The notes below the pieces were generated by a model. It ran no database searches, was not told the origin of the DNA, and worked only from the letters and a program-made list of their open reading frames with translations. Positions 35,807-48,665 of a stretch of DNA of 64,000 nucleotides are shown here, one piece after another; position 1 is the stretch's first letter, and each line of letters starts with the position of its first letter. The stretch covers positions 1,054,001 through 1,118,000 of the forward strand of contig JAGMVK010000013.1 in the NCBI GenBank assembly GCA_020747065.1. The letters run 5' to 3'. A program made the position numbers and the translations under genes. The DNA is from Cadophora sp. MPI-SDFR-AT-0126 (Eukaryota; Ascomycota; Leotiomycetes; Helotiales; Ploettnerulaceae).

Positions 35807-36140
35807 TGTTAGCCCTTCTCGCTTTGGTGTACAATCTGTTCGGAGGGAGCGAGATTCAATGTAGCGATTGTGATGCGCAGAAGATGTTCTCCTATCGAGG
35901 GGCGCTGCGGTGGAAATACATCGAGGAAAGGAGCGGGCCAGATTGCCGATGGGGATTCTAGCCAAGCCTTTAAAACCGCTTGTGCCCAAAGTGATCTAGC
36001 AATCTTTCCCCACATCAAGCTTTAAGCCTCAAAGTTCTGAGCTTCAATTTCGCTTTGCAACTTCATCTGGATCTTGAACGGGATTCAACGGCTCTCATAC
36101 CCAGCTTCTTCTCAATCTCCTCTCCTTCCTCCTGTATTGC
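35807..36140. promoter_or_regulatory. Compact divergent promoter between GLO3 and TIM21
   Basis: Only about 330 bp separate two housekeeping genes transcribed in opposite directions, so it must contain both core promoters. No specific site was identified. Confidence 0.5.
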
Positions 36141-36957
36141 ATGGAATCGATCGAAAATACAATTATGAATTCATTTCGTCATGCAAATTTGCTGCATTGT
36201 CCGGCAACTCTGCGCCCTGTTCTTGCAGCACGATTGTATGCGACGCAGACTGGCCTGGGAACGACGAACAGTGCTCCTCGGCCACGAAGAAAGACAGTAA
36301 CGCCGTTCAACGACGATGGCAGAGTTGCATGGGGAGAACTTTCTGCGGGTGAAAAGGCCGCAAGGACAACGCAACAGACATTTAACTTCAGCTTTATTCT
36401 TCTCGGAGCTGTTCTAACAGTTAATTTCCCAAGAAGTCTACCTCAGACAGCTGCTAATTGATAACAGGGAGGGGTAGCATATGTCATGTACACAGAAGTC
36501 TTCTCTCTCGACAGCAAAACGGTACATTTCAACAAAGCAGTCAACCAAGTCAAAAAGGATCCAAGATGCTCGGATCTGCTTGGTGACAGCAAGAAGATTA
36601 TCGCCTACGGAGAGCCAACATGGAACAAGTGGGCTAGAGCGAGACCGATAGCGTCCAGTACGCGGAAGGATCAGTATGGCAGGGAACATCTGATTATGCA
36701 TTTCAATGTATGGTCTCTTATCCTGATTCTACATTCAAAGCTAAATTGGATAGGTGGAAGGTCCTCTAAACAAGGGCGTCGTCAACTTGCACAAGATCAA
36801 GCCTTCGGCAGAAAATGGATCTGGAGGAGAATTTGTCTACAAGTATCTCACATTAGACGTCAAGGGTCACCAAAGGATATATCTCGAGAACGCCGATGCT
36901 ACGCTCGACAGTCCGGCAAAGAGCAAGACCAAACTTTTCGGGATTTCCTGGCGATGA
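36141..36957 (+). CDS. TIM21: Mitochondrial TIM23-complex subunit Tim21
   Basis: Three exons, 36141-36419, 36468-36707 and 36754-36957, give 240 residues. The in-frame ATG at 36165 (232 residues) gives a better amphipathic mitochondrial presequence, MNSFRHANLLHCPATLRPVLAARLYATQ. A single inner-membrane TM (FNFSFILLGAVLTGGVAYVMY) spans intron 1. The intermembrane-space Tim21 fold follows (EVFSLDSKTVHFNKAV; YGEPTWNKWARARP). HFNVEGPLNKGVVNLH is joined across intron 2, then KYLTLDVKGHQRIYLEN. Tim21 links TOM to TIM23 during presequence import and associates with respiratory complexes. Confidence 0.93.
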
Positions 36958-37891
36958 GAACCGCCGAGGAGGCTGAAGGGGGCCTTGGGTGCTCCTACTT
37001 TCTGTAACATCAAGAAACCAGATCGACATTTCTGCGGGCAGAGTTTGGCAGCTTCGAATTACCACAATTCCCAAGTGAGGAGCTTGCCTTCCTCTGCTGA
37101 CTCTGCTCGGCGCCGGCCCAGCCTCCTACGGAGTTACTTGGATGCTTGCAACATCTCGAGCTCTAATACAGAGACCAAAGCAGGCATGCTACCTAATGAA
37201 TGATATTGCAGTCATTGCTGCAATTCATGATCGGTGTCGTGATTGGTGTCATGACTATTAACCCTATCAGTCGGTTCGCCACGGGGCTTTCAAGAAGACA
37301 GCGCAACTCGCTACTTGTCGGATGGGAATATTCGGTGCGATATTCTACCTATGCTTAATGAAGCAATACGACGCTATTTCTGCTTGTACCAGATTTTCGC
37401 GGTGCCATCTACAAATACCATATATAAAATGTCATGCTCTTGATCATCGCTGTTCCTCATAGAATTTCGCAGCCAATTATATTCTCATTTGCTAGTGGTC
37501 AATGTGAACCAGCATGGGTTGAAATTGATGAAAATGAACCTCCTATCGTGGGACGCTGAAATGGCCCCCAAACACTTGGGTTGGGGTTGGTTCAGGCGTG
37601 GGGGTTCTGTTGGTTTGAACCTCTAGCGATTGGCAGCAGTAGATCCTTGGGTGCCAGGGCTGGCGCTTCAGCGATGAGCCTGACACTTTTCAGGTATCTG
37701 ACAGATACATTTGTTCATTGTCAGCCTTGTCGCCTGCATCTCTTCAGGGGCCATCACCGTGGACCTCCAGTTAGACGCCTGATACATGTACAGCCCCATT
37801 GCAATGCCACCAACTCGACTGCCGCCATATATATGCTGTTTCGTTCTTTTCCAATGCATTCATTCTATTCACAGTTGTTGTTCACGTTGCC
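36958..37891. other. Gene-free stretch
   Basis: Intergenic between TIM21 and the second NLR gene. Small ORFs (for example 37581-38006, +) run into the NLR 5' end in another frame and are not supported. Confidence 0.5.
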
Positions 37892-40800
37892 ATGGTATGA
37901 TTCTGATGATGTCTTCCCGGCTACATACATCTTACTAACTCACAGCAGCCGCTCAAAGTTCTGTATAATGGCAAAGGGGGGACGGCTGATTTGGAGCCAG
38001 CCATAGAGTAAGTGCGCTTTTTTGAACTCGTACTGTCCAAATCAATCTTCTTGTCGCTCAAGCGTTCTCTGCTAGTGTTTGCTGTGACCCCACACAGTGA
38101 TTCCTTCGAATACCCTGCTAACAAGTTCCATAGTATCGTTGCAATTCATGGTCTCAACCCCTTCAATAATACCAGCCATGGCTTTGATACCTGGCGCAAA
38201 GATGGGCATCTCTGGCTCGAAGAATACCTTCCCAGATATGTCGAACGTGGACGTATAATGCTGTATAACTACAACTCGAGTCCGGTCTTTGGGTCAGGGA
38301 AGGACAGGTTCATCACCGAGGCGACACAACTCCTCGAAAATCTATCAATAAAGAGATACGAGTGTCCTCGCAGACCTTTGATGCTCATCGGCCACAGTCT
38401 GGGCGGAATTCTCATCAAACAGAGCCTTGTGAATGCGGCTGCCAATCCCAAACATCGGGACATCCTTGACTCGACTTTCGCCTTGGTTTTCATGGGTACA
38501 CCACATAGTGGGCCGACTGAGAGCTCCAAGGTCCTATTTGCGCGTTCGTGTGCCAGAATTGTGAAAGGCGCGAAGGGGCACAAATCGAATGATCTTCTCG
38601 AAGCAGTAGAGAATGGATCGCTGTTCTCGGATATCCTCAAGGAAAATTGGAGACATCAGTTGGAGAAATACCAGATTATATCGTGCTACGAGACTATTGA
38701 TCCCGTGAGATACTGGAAATGCTCTGATAAGGAGAACTACAAGAAAGCTGATTAGCATATAGATTGTTCCATATGACTCTGCTGTCCTGGGCCTACCTGG
38801 CAATCGGGAGACTATCCTCAGAAGGCATGCCAATCATGGCGATGTTTGCAGATTCAACAACGATATCGAGGCTGACCAAGACGATTTCGAGCTATTGGTC
38901 GGGAACCTACAAATACTTTGCCAAACAGCATTGAGAACAGGTGAGATGATGGGCCCCCCTTCGCCTGCGAAAGTACCCCTTTAAAGGTACGCTAGTCCTT
39001 ACAAGAGTAGTCAATTTCTCGGCATGTGCTGATTCAGTAACTTTCTCAGTTGAAGAGCCACAACCCTCGGTTATTGATCCATTGGAAAACGGTATGTCAT
39101 CTGTGATTTACCAAAATGTCGCTGATCATTTCTAAGACATTGTCCAAAGCCTTTGTCGATTTTCCGAGAACCCCAGATATGCAGCAATAGAAGAAGGACA
39201 TGTTGATACATTCAAATGGATTGCGAGACCAAGAGCATATGATGGGCCAGGCTTCATAGACTGGCTTTTCGATGACGAGGGACTATTTTGGATCAGCGGC
39301 AAGCCAGGGGCTGGAAAGTCAACCCTGATGAAATTCATACATGGTCTCGAGCAGCCACTGCGGTGCATAGGTTCAACAAGTCGTAATGGACCTGCGAAGC
39401 TTATAAGCTTTTTCTTTTCCGAGCTTGGCATACCGTCCGAACGAACGTTTCTTGGATTACTTCATTGTCTCTTAACGCAGCTCTTGGTCGCGATGCCGGA
39501 GGTGGTCCCGAGCGTCCGTGGTCGATATCAGAAATTGTTATTACGATCAGGAGCTGGATCAAGAAATTCAAGTATCTGGACTGAAACAGAGCTTCAAGGT
39601 GCTTTTGATGACATCGTACTGGCACAGAAAAGCAGTGCTTCCGTCTTGTGCATTGTCGATGGACTTGATGAGTGTGAGGAGTCGAAGATACACGAGTCAC
39701 TCAGATTTCTGCGAAAGCTGGCCGACTTACCAACCACCAGCTTGCTGAGGTTCAAAGTATTATGCTCCAGTCGGCCAGAAACCGCTATTGAAATTGGTCT
39801 TAGCAGGTACCCATTCTTCAGGGTGCAAGATCATACATCTAGCGATATCCGAAAGTTTGTCACAGAAACATTCGCTGCAATGACAGAAAACCTGAACTCG
39901 GGCGACCCAGTGGTCGAGATCGTCGACGACTTGATTGCCGAGATTGTGATGAACGCCGAAGGGGTGTTCATTTGGGCAAGGCTGGTAGTGGCGGAAACAG
40001 TCATTGCAATAGAAACCGGGGACATAATCGCGCAAGAGAATTTTCTAAACGAACTTCCTTCCGATCTCGAGGAGTTGTACGACAGGATCATTTGCAAGAT
40101 TCCCAAGAAGTATCTACACGAAACCATCAAATACTTACGATATATTCGGCACTGCTCGTGTCACAATCTCTTGGGGATGACAGTCGCAGTCCAACCTCCG
40201 GATGAGCTACTGACTGACCAGAGCAAGTATTCGAAGTGTATGAACATGAAACGATTGCTTCGAAGCAGATGTCGCGGACTCGTCACTCTTCCCACGCTCA
40301 ACCCCAAGTGGACATTCAAGCAGCACAGCAAGAAAATTATGACATCTTTCTGCATGGCAAACCTTTCTATCCACAGGACGGTGAAGGAGTTCATATTCTG
40401 TGAGGAGAGGCTCGCCAAGCTATATACCCAGATGGACACAACACTCTTGGACGACGAAGCAACTCAAGACATCGCATATAAACTCCGACTCTGGCGCTGC
40501 GATCCACTCTTACAGGCGCAGGTCTTCGACTGTACAAGTTTGGAAGAATACGAAATAAATCATGGAGAGCCCCCGTTCACGACTATATTTCACTCGCTCT
40601 TGTGTGAACTTCGCCTCAATGAAGCCCCGCGTTCCACTCGTCCCCTCGCCGCGACCTGGCTACCAGTGATCGACTCATACTTAAAGCAGACTCTACCGAC
40701 TGTCGAAGCATACGAAGAATTTCTCGACAATTTCGTCAAACACGATTACATATGCTTTGAACGCTTCGCCGAAGATCCAGCGATCTCTCCCTGGCACACC

Positions 40801-41706
40801 GACATACTGTGTCTCGCCATCAAATTCGAGCTATTTTCATATGTGCAGGAACACCCGAGGAGTGATAGCGCCAACAAGTCAGGTCGACCGCTACTACACT
40901 ACACACTCTCGTGGGGCCTCAGCGACGCAATGGAAATGTCAGCGCTGCTGTTCTCCCAGGGGTGCCGTCCGGAGACCGAGTTCAATTTTCGCAGTACCTG
41001 GGAGTTTGTTTTGATTGCTTCGTTCAGTTGGTACATATGGAATAGCATGGACAAGAAACTGACTGAAGTCATTCCGCTGTTCTTGCAGCATGGTGCGGAT
41101 CCCAACCAAAGAGTCGACATGCATGATTACCAGTGTTTTGCTCTGCATGTGCTGTTTACCACGACTCCCTTGAATTACGAAATCCTGGCGGTCATCTTAC
41201 AGAACATGCTGGATAGAGGTGCGCATGTCAATGCGCTTGATTCCAAGGGCCGTTCAGTCATTGATCTGGCTCGGAAGAACAGGCCGGAAGTTGTGAGTCT
41301 ACTTGAGAGATATGCAGCTAGACCCGATGCTCCACCGGTTTTAAATAACGGATTCGCAATGAGTGAGAAAATTGGAACGGCGGAGGGGATCTCGAATGTG
41401 TCCGAGACTCTGCTTCTTGCTGTAGAGGTAGAGGAGCGGGGCTATCAAGAATTTCCAAATAGACGGCCCTTGAGGATAACACATGATTACTGGGCTGGTA
41501 AGACCAACGTCTCCACCGCTGCATCAAATGCCGCTGTTCGAATGTCGAATGTTCTCACCGACGACGATAGTGGGATACCAGGTCGTCTGAGTGTTGATGA
41601 GCAAGATGGGAATGATGAAGGATTTCTCAAGGCGGCTTCCACAGACTCAATGGAACGTTCGCTGACAGAACAATTGGAAGACTGCAGGATTTCCGATTTG
41701 AATTAG
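37892..41706 (+). CDS. STAND/NLR-type protein: alpha/beta-hydrolase N-terminus, NACHT, ankyrin
   Basis: Six exons join in phase to 1141 residues: 37892-37894 (ATG only), 37946-38007, 38134-38704, 38763-38940, 39050-39091 and 39137-41706. The N-terminal lipase/esterase-like domain starts DIVAIHGLNP and has the nucleophile elbow GHSLGG near residue 110, with VFMGTPHSG after it. This is the SesB-like effector arrangement. The NACHT domain starts after FKWIARP and FWISGKPGAGKST (Walker A about residue 340), with Walker B VLCIVDGLDEC near 460 and a sensor-like CSSRPE. The winged-helix-like region is followed by two or three ankyrin repeats (LFLQHGADPNQ, MLDRGAHVNALDSKGRS). The single-codon first exon rests on a clean GTATGA..CTAACTCACAG intron. 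A role in heterokaryon or non-self recognition is inferred. Confidence 0.86.
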
Positions 41707-42136
41707 GCACAGTTTGGATTTGGAGTTCAGGGATGAAGGAGGCGGGTCGTTATTGGGATGCTTGAATCTTTGTGACCAGGTAGACAAGTAGATATGAAGG
41801 ACCAATTTTATTCGGCATGCTGCGGAAGAACCTGTGCTCCATAACGTGAAGCACAGCGAATCACCTCAAGAAGACTGTACAGATTCATACGAGTTGTTTC
41901 ATTCATTATTGATCGCACCTGGAATACAAAAGAACCATGTATTGTCCTCCATGCAAAGCCAAATGCCAAATACAAGATGAAGTAGAGGCTACTGGGACGA
42001 CGGCCAGACAAGCCGAGTCCTTCAATTCGCCCAACGCCCGCTGCAATGCCCAAAATGAGATGTCGATACCATCATATTATACCGCAAAAGCAGTACAGAC
42101 TCCCGACTCCCCATACCATTAGTGTATTGTTACAGC
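41707..42136. other. Convergent gap
   Basis: 3' flanks of the NLR gene and the BTB/bromodomain gene. Nothing else seen. Confidence 0.5.
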
Positions 42137-44100
42137 TCAATCGATAACCTCATGCTTGATGCTAGGTGCATACTTGTGTCTCGTGTTCCACTGCTGGTTG
42201 AAGTAGTTCTCGAGGTTCTGGCATTGTACATAGATTGGATCGCCATCCTTCCAATACTCATAACAGTTCTTGAAGATCTGGCGGACGTCCTCTTCGAACT
42301 CGGCGGAAGTGGTGTACTCGTTTCGCTCCATTTTGCCCTTGATGGTAGTCAAATCCATGGGTCGCTTGATGACCTCGAGGTAGTTGGGTACATTATCCGC
42401 GACGGGATCGACGGGGTGCTTGAATGCCTTGACGAGTCGAGTCCAGTAGCCGGGGCCGAGAACCATGCGGGAGATCATACCGCGGCAGTATTCGAGGTCT
42501 GCTTCGGGAGACAGGGGGCCGCCATCGGATGAAGAGGCGTGAGCTTTGCTCTTACGGCGGATAGGCTCAGAGAGGCGTGCTTTCTTCTTGACCACTGGCT
42601 TGATTTCGTATAAATCGTCGGGGCCTGCGATACTGGCACCAACATCAGACTTTCGACTACGCTTGTTGGATGGACGAGGTGCAAGGTCAAGATCGCTTTG
42701 GGACGTTGCCATTGGTTGCATGACAGGTTGTTGATGTCGAACAGCCTGTGGCGTAAAGGCCGGGGTTGCCGGGAGTTCACTCATAACAACGACGAGTTCG
42801 CTGAGGATTTCATGAGGCAAGGACTTGGCAAACGCGTTCCGAGCTTCAGGGGAAGTGCGCACTGCAATGATTAGCCTGGCTATGGCGAGGAAGCAATCAA
42901 CTGACTGTGCTCTGCGGCCCATCCGATCAGCATGTGTCTCAATCCACTACCCTCTCGAGTCTCCTTCCAAGCTTGAATGAGTAGTGGCGTGCCAGGGATG
43001 CAGGAAGTTTCTTGACGGCGCTCTGACATAGTGTCAAGAACGGCTACGCGTAAGGGAGCCATTCTCAATTTTGTGGCCAGCTTCCACACGCCCATGAGAA
43101 GAGGATAGTCGGGAATGGGTCTGCCGTGCGCCTTGTCATAGACTTTGCCGGTATAGATGAAGGTTTGAAAGCAGCCAAATATATCGACGGTCGTGTCTGG
43201 AAGCTTTACAATGAACTCCACCTGGTTGTCGCTACCATTCTTCGTGAAGTATTCGCGGTAGTATGGGGATTGTGCGCAGAGGAGATCTTTTTGTACGCCG
43301 AAGGGAATCTCATCGGGACCAACGAGGATGATGACAAAGAGCGGATGTGCCTCACTATTCGATGTTAGTATATCAATTTCAAAGACATATAGTCTTGGAA
43401 ATTTGTTCTGCTTCAACATACTGCCACGAAACCGTGCTTGAAGCTTCACCTGCCTCAGCAGTGAGATCAACACCTTGATATGACATGACTTCGAATCTGG
43501 GAGTACTTGGCCGTGGGGCAGATTGACGGGCGGGTTGAAATGTGCGGGGGTGGGTCTGCTTGGAAGCAGATGAAGAGGCTTGAGGATGTAGTACAGGAGC
43601 CGAATTCTTGTAGGCGATCGTACTCGAGCCGTAGTAAACAAGTTCTTCTGGACTGAATTTCGTTGTGCTGCTTTTCCAAGTCATTGTCAGTAAATTGTTT
43701 CGTGGCCAATATGGGCATGTATCTCATCCAAGGAGGGGCATATGGGCATCGCTCAAGTTCATCTACAATGAGCACTGACTCAGCCAGGCACATTGAATAT
43801 GAGTCCAAGTAGGATAGATGGCTCATATGAGCCATAGAATAAAACCACTCAAGCTGATATGTTGCCATATTGAGATGTCGCATGGCCCCCTCGGTGCCCA
43901 GCGTGTGCTCATATCAAGCCAATTGGGACAAATGGAAAGGGATGGATATATGAGCGCATCTCATCGACATACCTGAGAGGTTCTCCGCTGATCTCAGTAA
44001 GTGCCTTCATTGCATTGGTCTGATGTCCGAAGACATTATTGTCGTCGCCGTGGCCATTCGAGTTCATCTCAGCCATATTTGGAAAGAGGTTTCTCCGCAT
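42137..44100 (-). CDS. BTB/POZ plus bromodomain protein
   Basis: Four exons, 44100-43973, 43670-43422, 43354-42906 and 42861-42137, join in phase to about 516 residues. The ATG at 44076, or 43684 in exon 2, are alternative starts. The middle has a BTB/POZ fold (HPLFVIILVGPDEIPFGVQKDLLCAQSPYY; TTVDIFGCFQTFIYTGKVY). A basic nuclear-type linker follows (NKRSRKSD; VVKKKARL; RRKSKAH). The C-terminus is a bromodomain with MISRMVLG, FKHPVDPVADNVPNYLEVIKRPMDL, FEEDVRQIFKNCYEYW and the acetyl-lysine Asn region. This suggests a chromatin reader. Intron 1 is unusually long at about 300 bp, so the first exon is the least certain part. Confidence 0.85.
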
Positions 44101-44667
44101 GAGTTTTTACGTTGGGCCGAGAAGAACATAAGCGCGATTCCTGCCTTGCGAGGCATCAACAGCTCCACGCCTATTACCGAGCGTGGAGTAAACAAAAAGA
44201 CATTTCTGAACCAGAATTCACAATCCTTCAAATGAGTAAGGGATGAGATACCTTATAATTTCCATTGTGACCTTATTGCAGCATTGGCAAACTGACAAGG
44301 AAAAGGACAAAGCTAGGGTGGATATGTCTGGCACATAAGAGATCGATCCAAGAACACTTCCGTGACAAGGTTGGATAATCCCGGTGAACCGGTAGCTGGT
44401 TCTTCGTCTCCTGCCAACAGAAAGATTAATTGCAAAACGATGAATTATCTGTTTCTCAAGATCATATCTCTGGTGAAAGACTTAACAATCCTTTCTTCTT
44501 AAAGAGGCTATTTTTAGTCATAATACAAAGGTTGTTTCCTAGAAGCATCGACTTTTTACCCTATAATACCTGCACAATAGAATGGCTTTGTATCCCGCGT
44601 AATCAAAATCCGATACAAGAGCCAGTATCTAATCTCATCCAGAACCCTCGCGGCCAGCACTTCCACC
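44101..44667. other. Gene-free stretch
   Basis: 5' flank of the BTB/bromodomain gene. An ORF at 44430-44750 (+) overlaps the 2EXR relic antisense and is unsupported. Confidence 0.45.
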
Positions 44668-45829
44668 CTAATCTGTATCGTCCTCATCCTCATCATCAGA
44701 ATAAGGGGCTGCATCGATATCCTCATAGTCAATCATTTCAACCCTTTTGATTGGAAAAGTTATCCGTTCCTCAGCTTCCGGGTCCAGGTGAGTGTTCATT
44801 CTCAAAACCAGCCGACCTCGCTCATCACTGCCTTCGCAGTGGTGGACACGATATTCTCTGCCAGAATATCGCGACTCAAACTCTCCCAATGTCTCCATAA
44901 GGTTAGCCAAGAAGTCCACAGTCCAGCCCTGGATAGCATCCACAACCTCGTGCCACAGAATATCATCATCGTAATCGCCAACAAAGACACGAGGGTTGAG
45001 GTCCTCTTCGTCGAAAAAGCCGGACTGTGATCTCGTCAAAGTCTATCAGGTCCATGTGAAGTACTCTCTGCATCCCAATCTGCCTCGTCATCCTCCAAAT
45101 CTTCCAAGTCAGCATCATCTGGGTCGTGTATCGCGAGGTAATCATTGGAGAAAACATAACTAGTATTCTTGGGATCCGTGACTACCATGATGTCGGAGAG
45201 GACGGGAAACATCCTGCGCAGGAGAGACACCCAGACGAGCTCGTGCCAAACACCTCTGATACGGTCGCAAAGATGATAGAAGGTGTGTCAATTATCAACA
45301 GCTAATCGTTGGATGACTTTACCAGAGAACGAGTACGGGCAGAGCCAATTGAACAATCTCTCGAGGTGAGCGTTATCAAAGCGTACAGATGAAAGCAGCT
45401 CTCTGAAGTTGGTGATGTAGATCGTAGTGATATCCGGATTGTACTTGATGCATCTCCGACGACCAGTCGCGACCAACCACTGCGTTTCGTGTTTCATCGC
45501 ACAGCTCTAGCTTCCGTCGACACGCCAAGGAGTGTGCATAGCTTATGATCGGTATTGAATGTCATGGCGTTGAAGACATCGCGAATTAAATCGCCGGAGC
45601 AGCACTTAAGGCATCCGAATAGTTCAAGGCAATCGTGGATATCCATAGTAACTTCGAGGATGTCGGGACTGAAGACTGCGTGTCCCCAGATCATGTTTCG
45701 GAGTTCAGGCGGGAATCTTGGGAAGTATCGGAAGGTGTTCGAATTTTTTGAAGCTGGGACTGGGGTGGGGAGGCTGATGGTGAACGTTGCAGGCGTGTAA
45801 TTGTTCGATACTAGTGGTCCTGAAGCCAT
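44668..45829 (-). pseudogene. Decayed 2EXR-domain gene
   Basis: The likely start MASGPLVSNN at 45829 is followed by the 2EXR signature FRYFPRFPPELRNMIWGHAVF. The reading breaks three times. A frame change after TEARAV (about 45495) is followed by coding-like AMKHETQWLV and IKYNPDITTIYITNF. An in-frame TGA at 45288-45290 lies between LAVDN and HTFYHLCDRIRGVWHELVW, where Trp would fit. Another frame change near 45040 precedes an acidic tail (NPRVFVGDYDDDILWHEVVDAI...DDEDEDD). None of the breaks has convincing splice sites. 2EXR proteins are a large fungal family, F-box-like in position, with unknown function. Confidence 0.65.
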
Positions 45830-47097
45830 CGTTGCGTCTACCAGAGATGTAAGCACGGGGGGGAGGAATTTGGAAGGACTGGGCGGGAATAAACAATTGG
45901 AATGCGTACCGATCGGTAATTCCTTCGTAGATATTGATACAGGTAGCTTCTGCTGTGTGCGGGATTGAGAACCTGGATAATCTCGGAGCTCGAAGTTTTG
46001 GAAAAGCTTTGTGGACACTTGTCCGGCCTTGTTTGACGTGGTTGGAACAGGAATATTTCGAAATTTATTTGGGAGAGCGGGGGGCTTGCCACATGACACA
46101 GCAAAACTGTTTCGCTCGAAAGCAGAGATGGAGAGCAGAAATGAAGTATGATTGTTTTCTAGTTGATAGTACAAAGCTGAGTACACGAAGACTAGAACTC
46201 AAGATCCAGTCATATGCAAAGCGCTAAATTGCTTTCTCTCAACAAACCTATTCTGCGAGGGCTCAGATTAGGTACTATTGGAATGGAAGAGAGAAGGACC
46301 TATTGTTCAACATTATCTTCATATCTAAGCTAAGTTGATTCAGGCATATCTTTGCTAAGGGTAGTCTTCGCCATCTCTTTGGAGCAGCCAGAGGGAATAC
46401 GAGAAATATGGTCCTTGGACAGCACTCCACCTTGACCTACACAGTACAAAGACAACAATTAATGACATGCGAAACACTAAACGTTTCAACCAGAATCAAA
46501 ATCTCTCCGCATTCACATATTTAACACAGTCTGTTGCAGTCTATTATTGTTAATCATTGGTGGCTCGCTTACTTGAAGCGAGCCTCTTTAATCACCTTGT
46601 TCACAGCTAAGGATTTGTTATAGAAAGCGAAAACTTCACCGTATCTATTGTATTAACATTGACGCAGCCATTTCGTCTTTTCAATATCTTATTTCGAAGA
46701 TAAAGTTGCTGCTATTCGAATTTTGTGGTTAGATCCTGCCGGTAGGCCAGCTGGTAATCACGAATAATTAAAACCCTGATTGGAAGGGTCCATTTCTTAC
46801 AATGAAATAGAGCTCAATTGAACACCGCAGATGTTCATCTCTCACTCTCTAAAGACTTAAGGTGAGCTCCAGGGCGGTTAGTTTTCAAAAACAAAAAGTG
46901 GGGCACAAAGTAGTCAACTTGCGAGGGTAGCTCGTATCAATTGCTTCCAATCCGTCCTCAAGTCTTGCAAACATTCTGTTGAAATCAGGACAACTTCACA
47001 CGAAGATTGAGCAGATAAGCCACAGCTGGTAAGAATCAATCAAATTTATCTACTTCAACGTGGTAGATACCTACAGACTGCTGACAGCTTCATATGT
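45830..47097. other. Gene-free AT-rich stretch between two 2EXR relics
   Basis: An N-terminal extension of the minus-strand ORF up to 46186 is open but lacks domain features. From 46190 to 47097 nothing coding was recognised. Confidence 0.45.
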
Positions 47098-48009
47098 CAT
47101 GCCTCAAGGTCAGAGCAAGCTTATACCTGTTTCTCTGAACTGACGTACCCCGCAGACCTTCTCAATCCGCCCAAACTCTCTGACCGAACCTTCAACTGCT
47201 TTCCAAGACTTCCCACTTGAGCTCCGACACCAGATCTGAGGGTTTATTGCAGTCAATCCGAAATTGCTAGAGGTGGAGGCATATTTTGTCTGGTATTGCA
47301 AGGATACAGGGAAAACATATGGAGACTGGCATGGCGACTTGTGTCCAGGTGTCTGCGATCTATGGAATTACCCGATGGTTCTCAGGTTCCAGGCGATACA
47401 AGATGTTGAAGTCATGTCTGTGACCCTGGCATTCTCCCTCACCTCCTGCCGCGAAGCCTACAAGGAAATCACCAAACTCCTTCCTAATCGACTACCATCC
47501 CTCTCAAAAAGGCACGCCACCCGCTTCAATGCTTCCGAAAAGGCTATTAATATCCGTATTTTCAACAACATGATCGGAGAGTTAGACAAATTCAACTTCG
47601 GCCCAGAATATGCCATGAACCCCTCGTTCAACAGAATGTCAGCAACTCGCGTCCTCTCCACGAAGTCCTGTCTCGGAAACAATATCAAGAAGCTCATTGT
47701 GAATGGATGTATAATGAGCATGATTCCGCAGGAGGACTGGACAGTACTGCTGGGAAACTTCTTTCAAAGTTTGGAGGAGATAGTTGTATTCTAGCATGCT
47801 ATCAGGCGGGTTCTCGAACAGTTGTTATAGGCTACCATAATGCTTATGGCATGGAATTCAACTCTGTCCTTTTCAAAGAAGCTGTTTGTGAATACTTGGC
47901 TAGTATCATGGATGAACCGGGAGATGGAAAGAAGTTCAAGAAGGAGCAGCGGTATTTGAAGAACAGTCGGCCATTAATCTCTGATCGTGAAGAGATCTCG
48001 CGGATTTAA
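47098..48009 (+). pseudogene. Second decayed 2EXR-domain gene
   Basis: Starts MPQ at 47098. A small intron (GTCAGA..CCGCAG, to 47153) leads into DLLNPPKLSDRTFNCFPRLP, the 2EXR start. The frame then shifts by one into LELRHQI, followed by TGA (47237-47239) where 2EXR proteins have Trp, then GFIAVNPKLLEVEAYFVWY and a long open stretch ending LFQSLEEIVV-like residues. A further frame change near 47780 continues CYQAGSRTVVIGYHNAYG to 48009. It is not a close copy of the neighbouring relic but has the same domain and opposite orientation. Confidence 0.62.
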
Positions 48010-48665
48010 TCAAAGGCACCAGCATCTTAATTGATGAAAGGAGCCTGATCGCTCGTCTTCGTTACTTCTGAGAAGGCTTCTCTTTTGAACTTGAGACGCC
48101 TTGGAGGTCTGCGCAATTATTGGCACCAGTCTGGCAGGAAGAAAAAGAGTTCATTGATTCTATCTCAAATGTCAGACCGGATAGCAAGATAGACAACGAA
48201 AAGATTCTCTAGAACACGTCTTTGTATTCTCTCTTTTCACAGAGCACTTCATATCATCGGCATTCTGCTCAAAGTTAACTAGCAGTCGAGATCATCTTCT
48301 GTTCTGATGCTTACCTTCGTGATTTCTGAAGTGAGCAAGAAAATGCAAGAAGCGGTTCTTTACACCTTGCATCAAAGTAAGGTATACAGAAATCAAAGAC
48401 ATCCGCGTGTTATATTGCTCCCTCCTGGTGTGCTGACAAGGACCCTTGTGCCAACTACTGGGCGATGGATGACTCAGCAGACCAAAATAGAAGTTACGCT
48501 CATCAATTTTGCTTTACAACACTCCACTTCAAACCAGCCTCATCCTCATCTTCATAAGCCATCCGTTTCCCTCAAAGGCAAGTGTCTCCTGTGATATTCT
48601 GAGCAACATCTCTCACAAATCCTAGTGTTCTACCGCCTTTCTGTCCGCTTTCTGAACCTAGCATC
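48010..48665. other. Gene-free stretch
   Basis: 5' flank of the Nudix gene. The ORF at 48307-48594 (+) shows no recognisable family. Confidence 0.5.
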
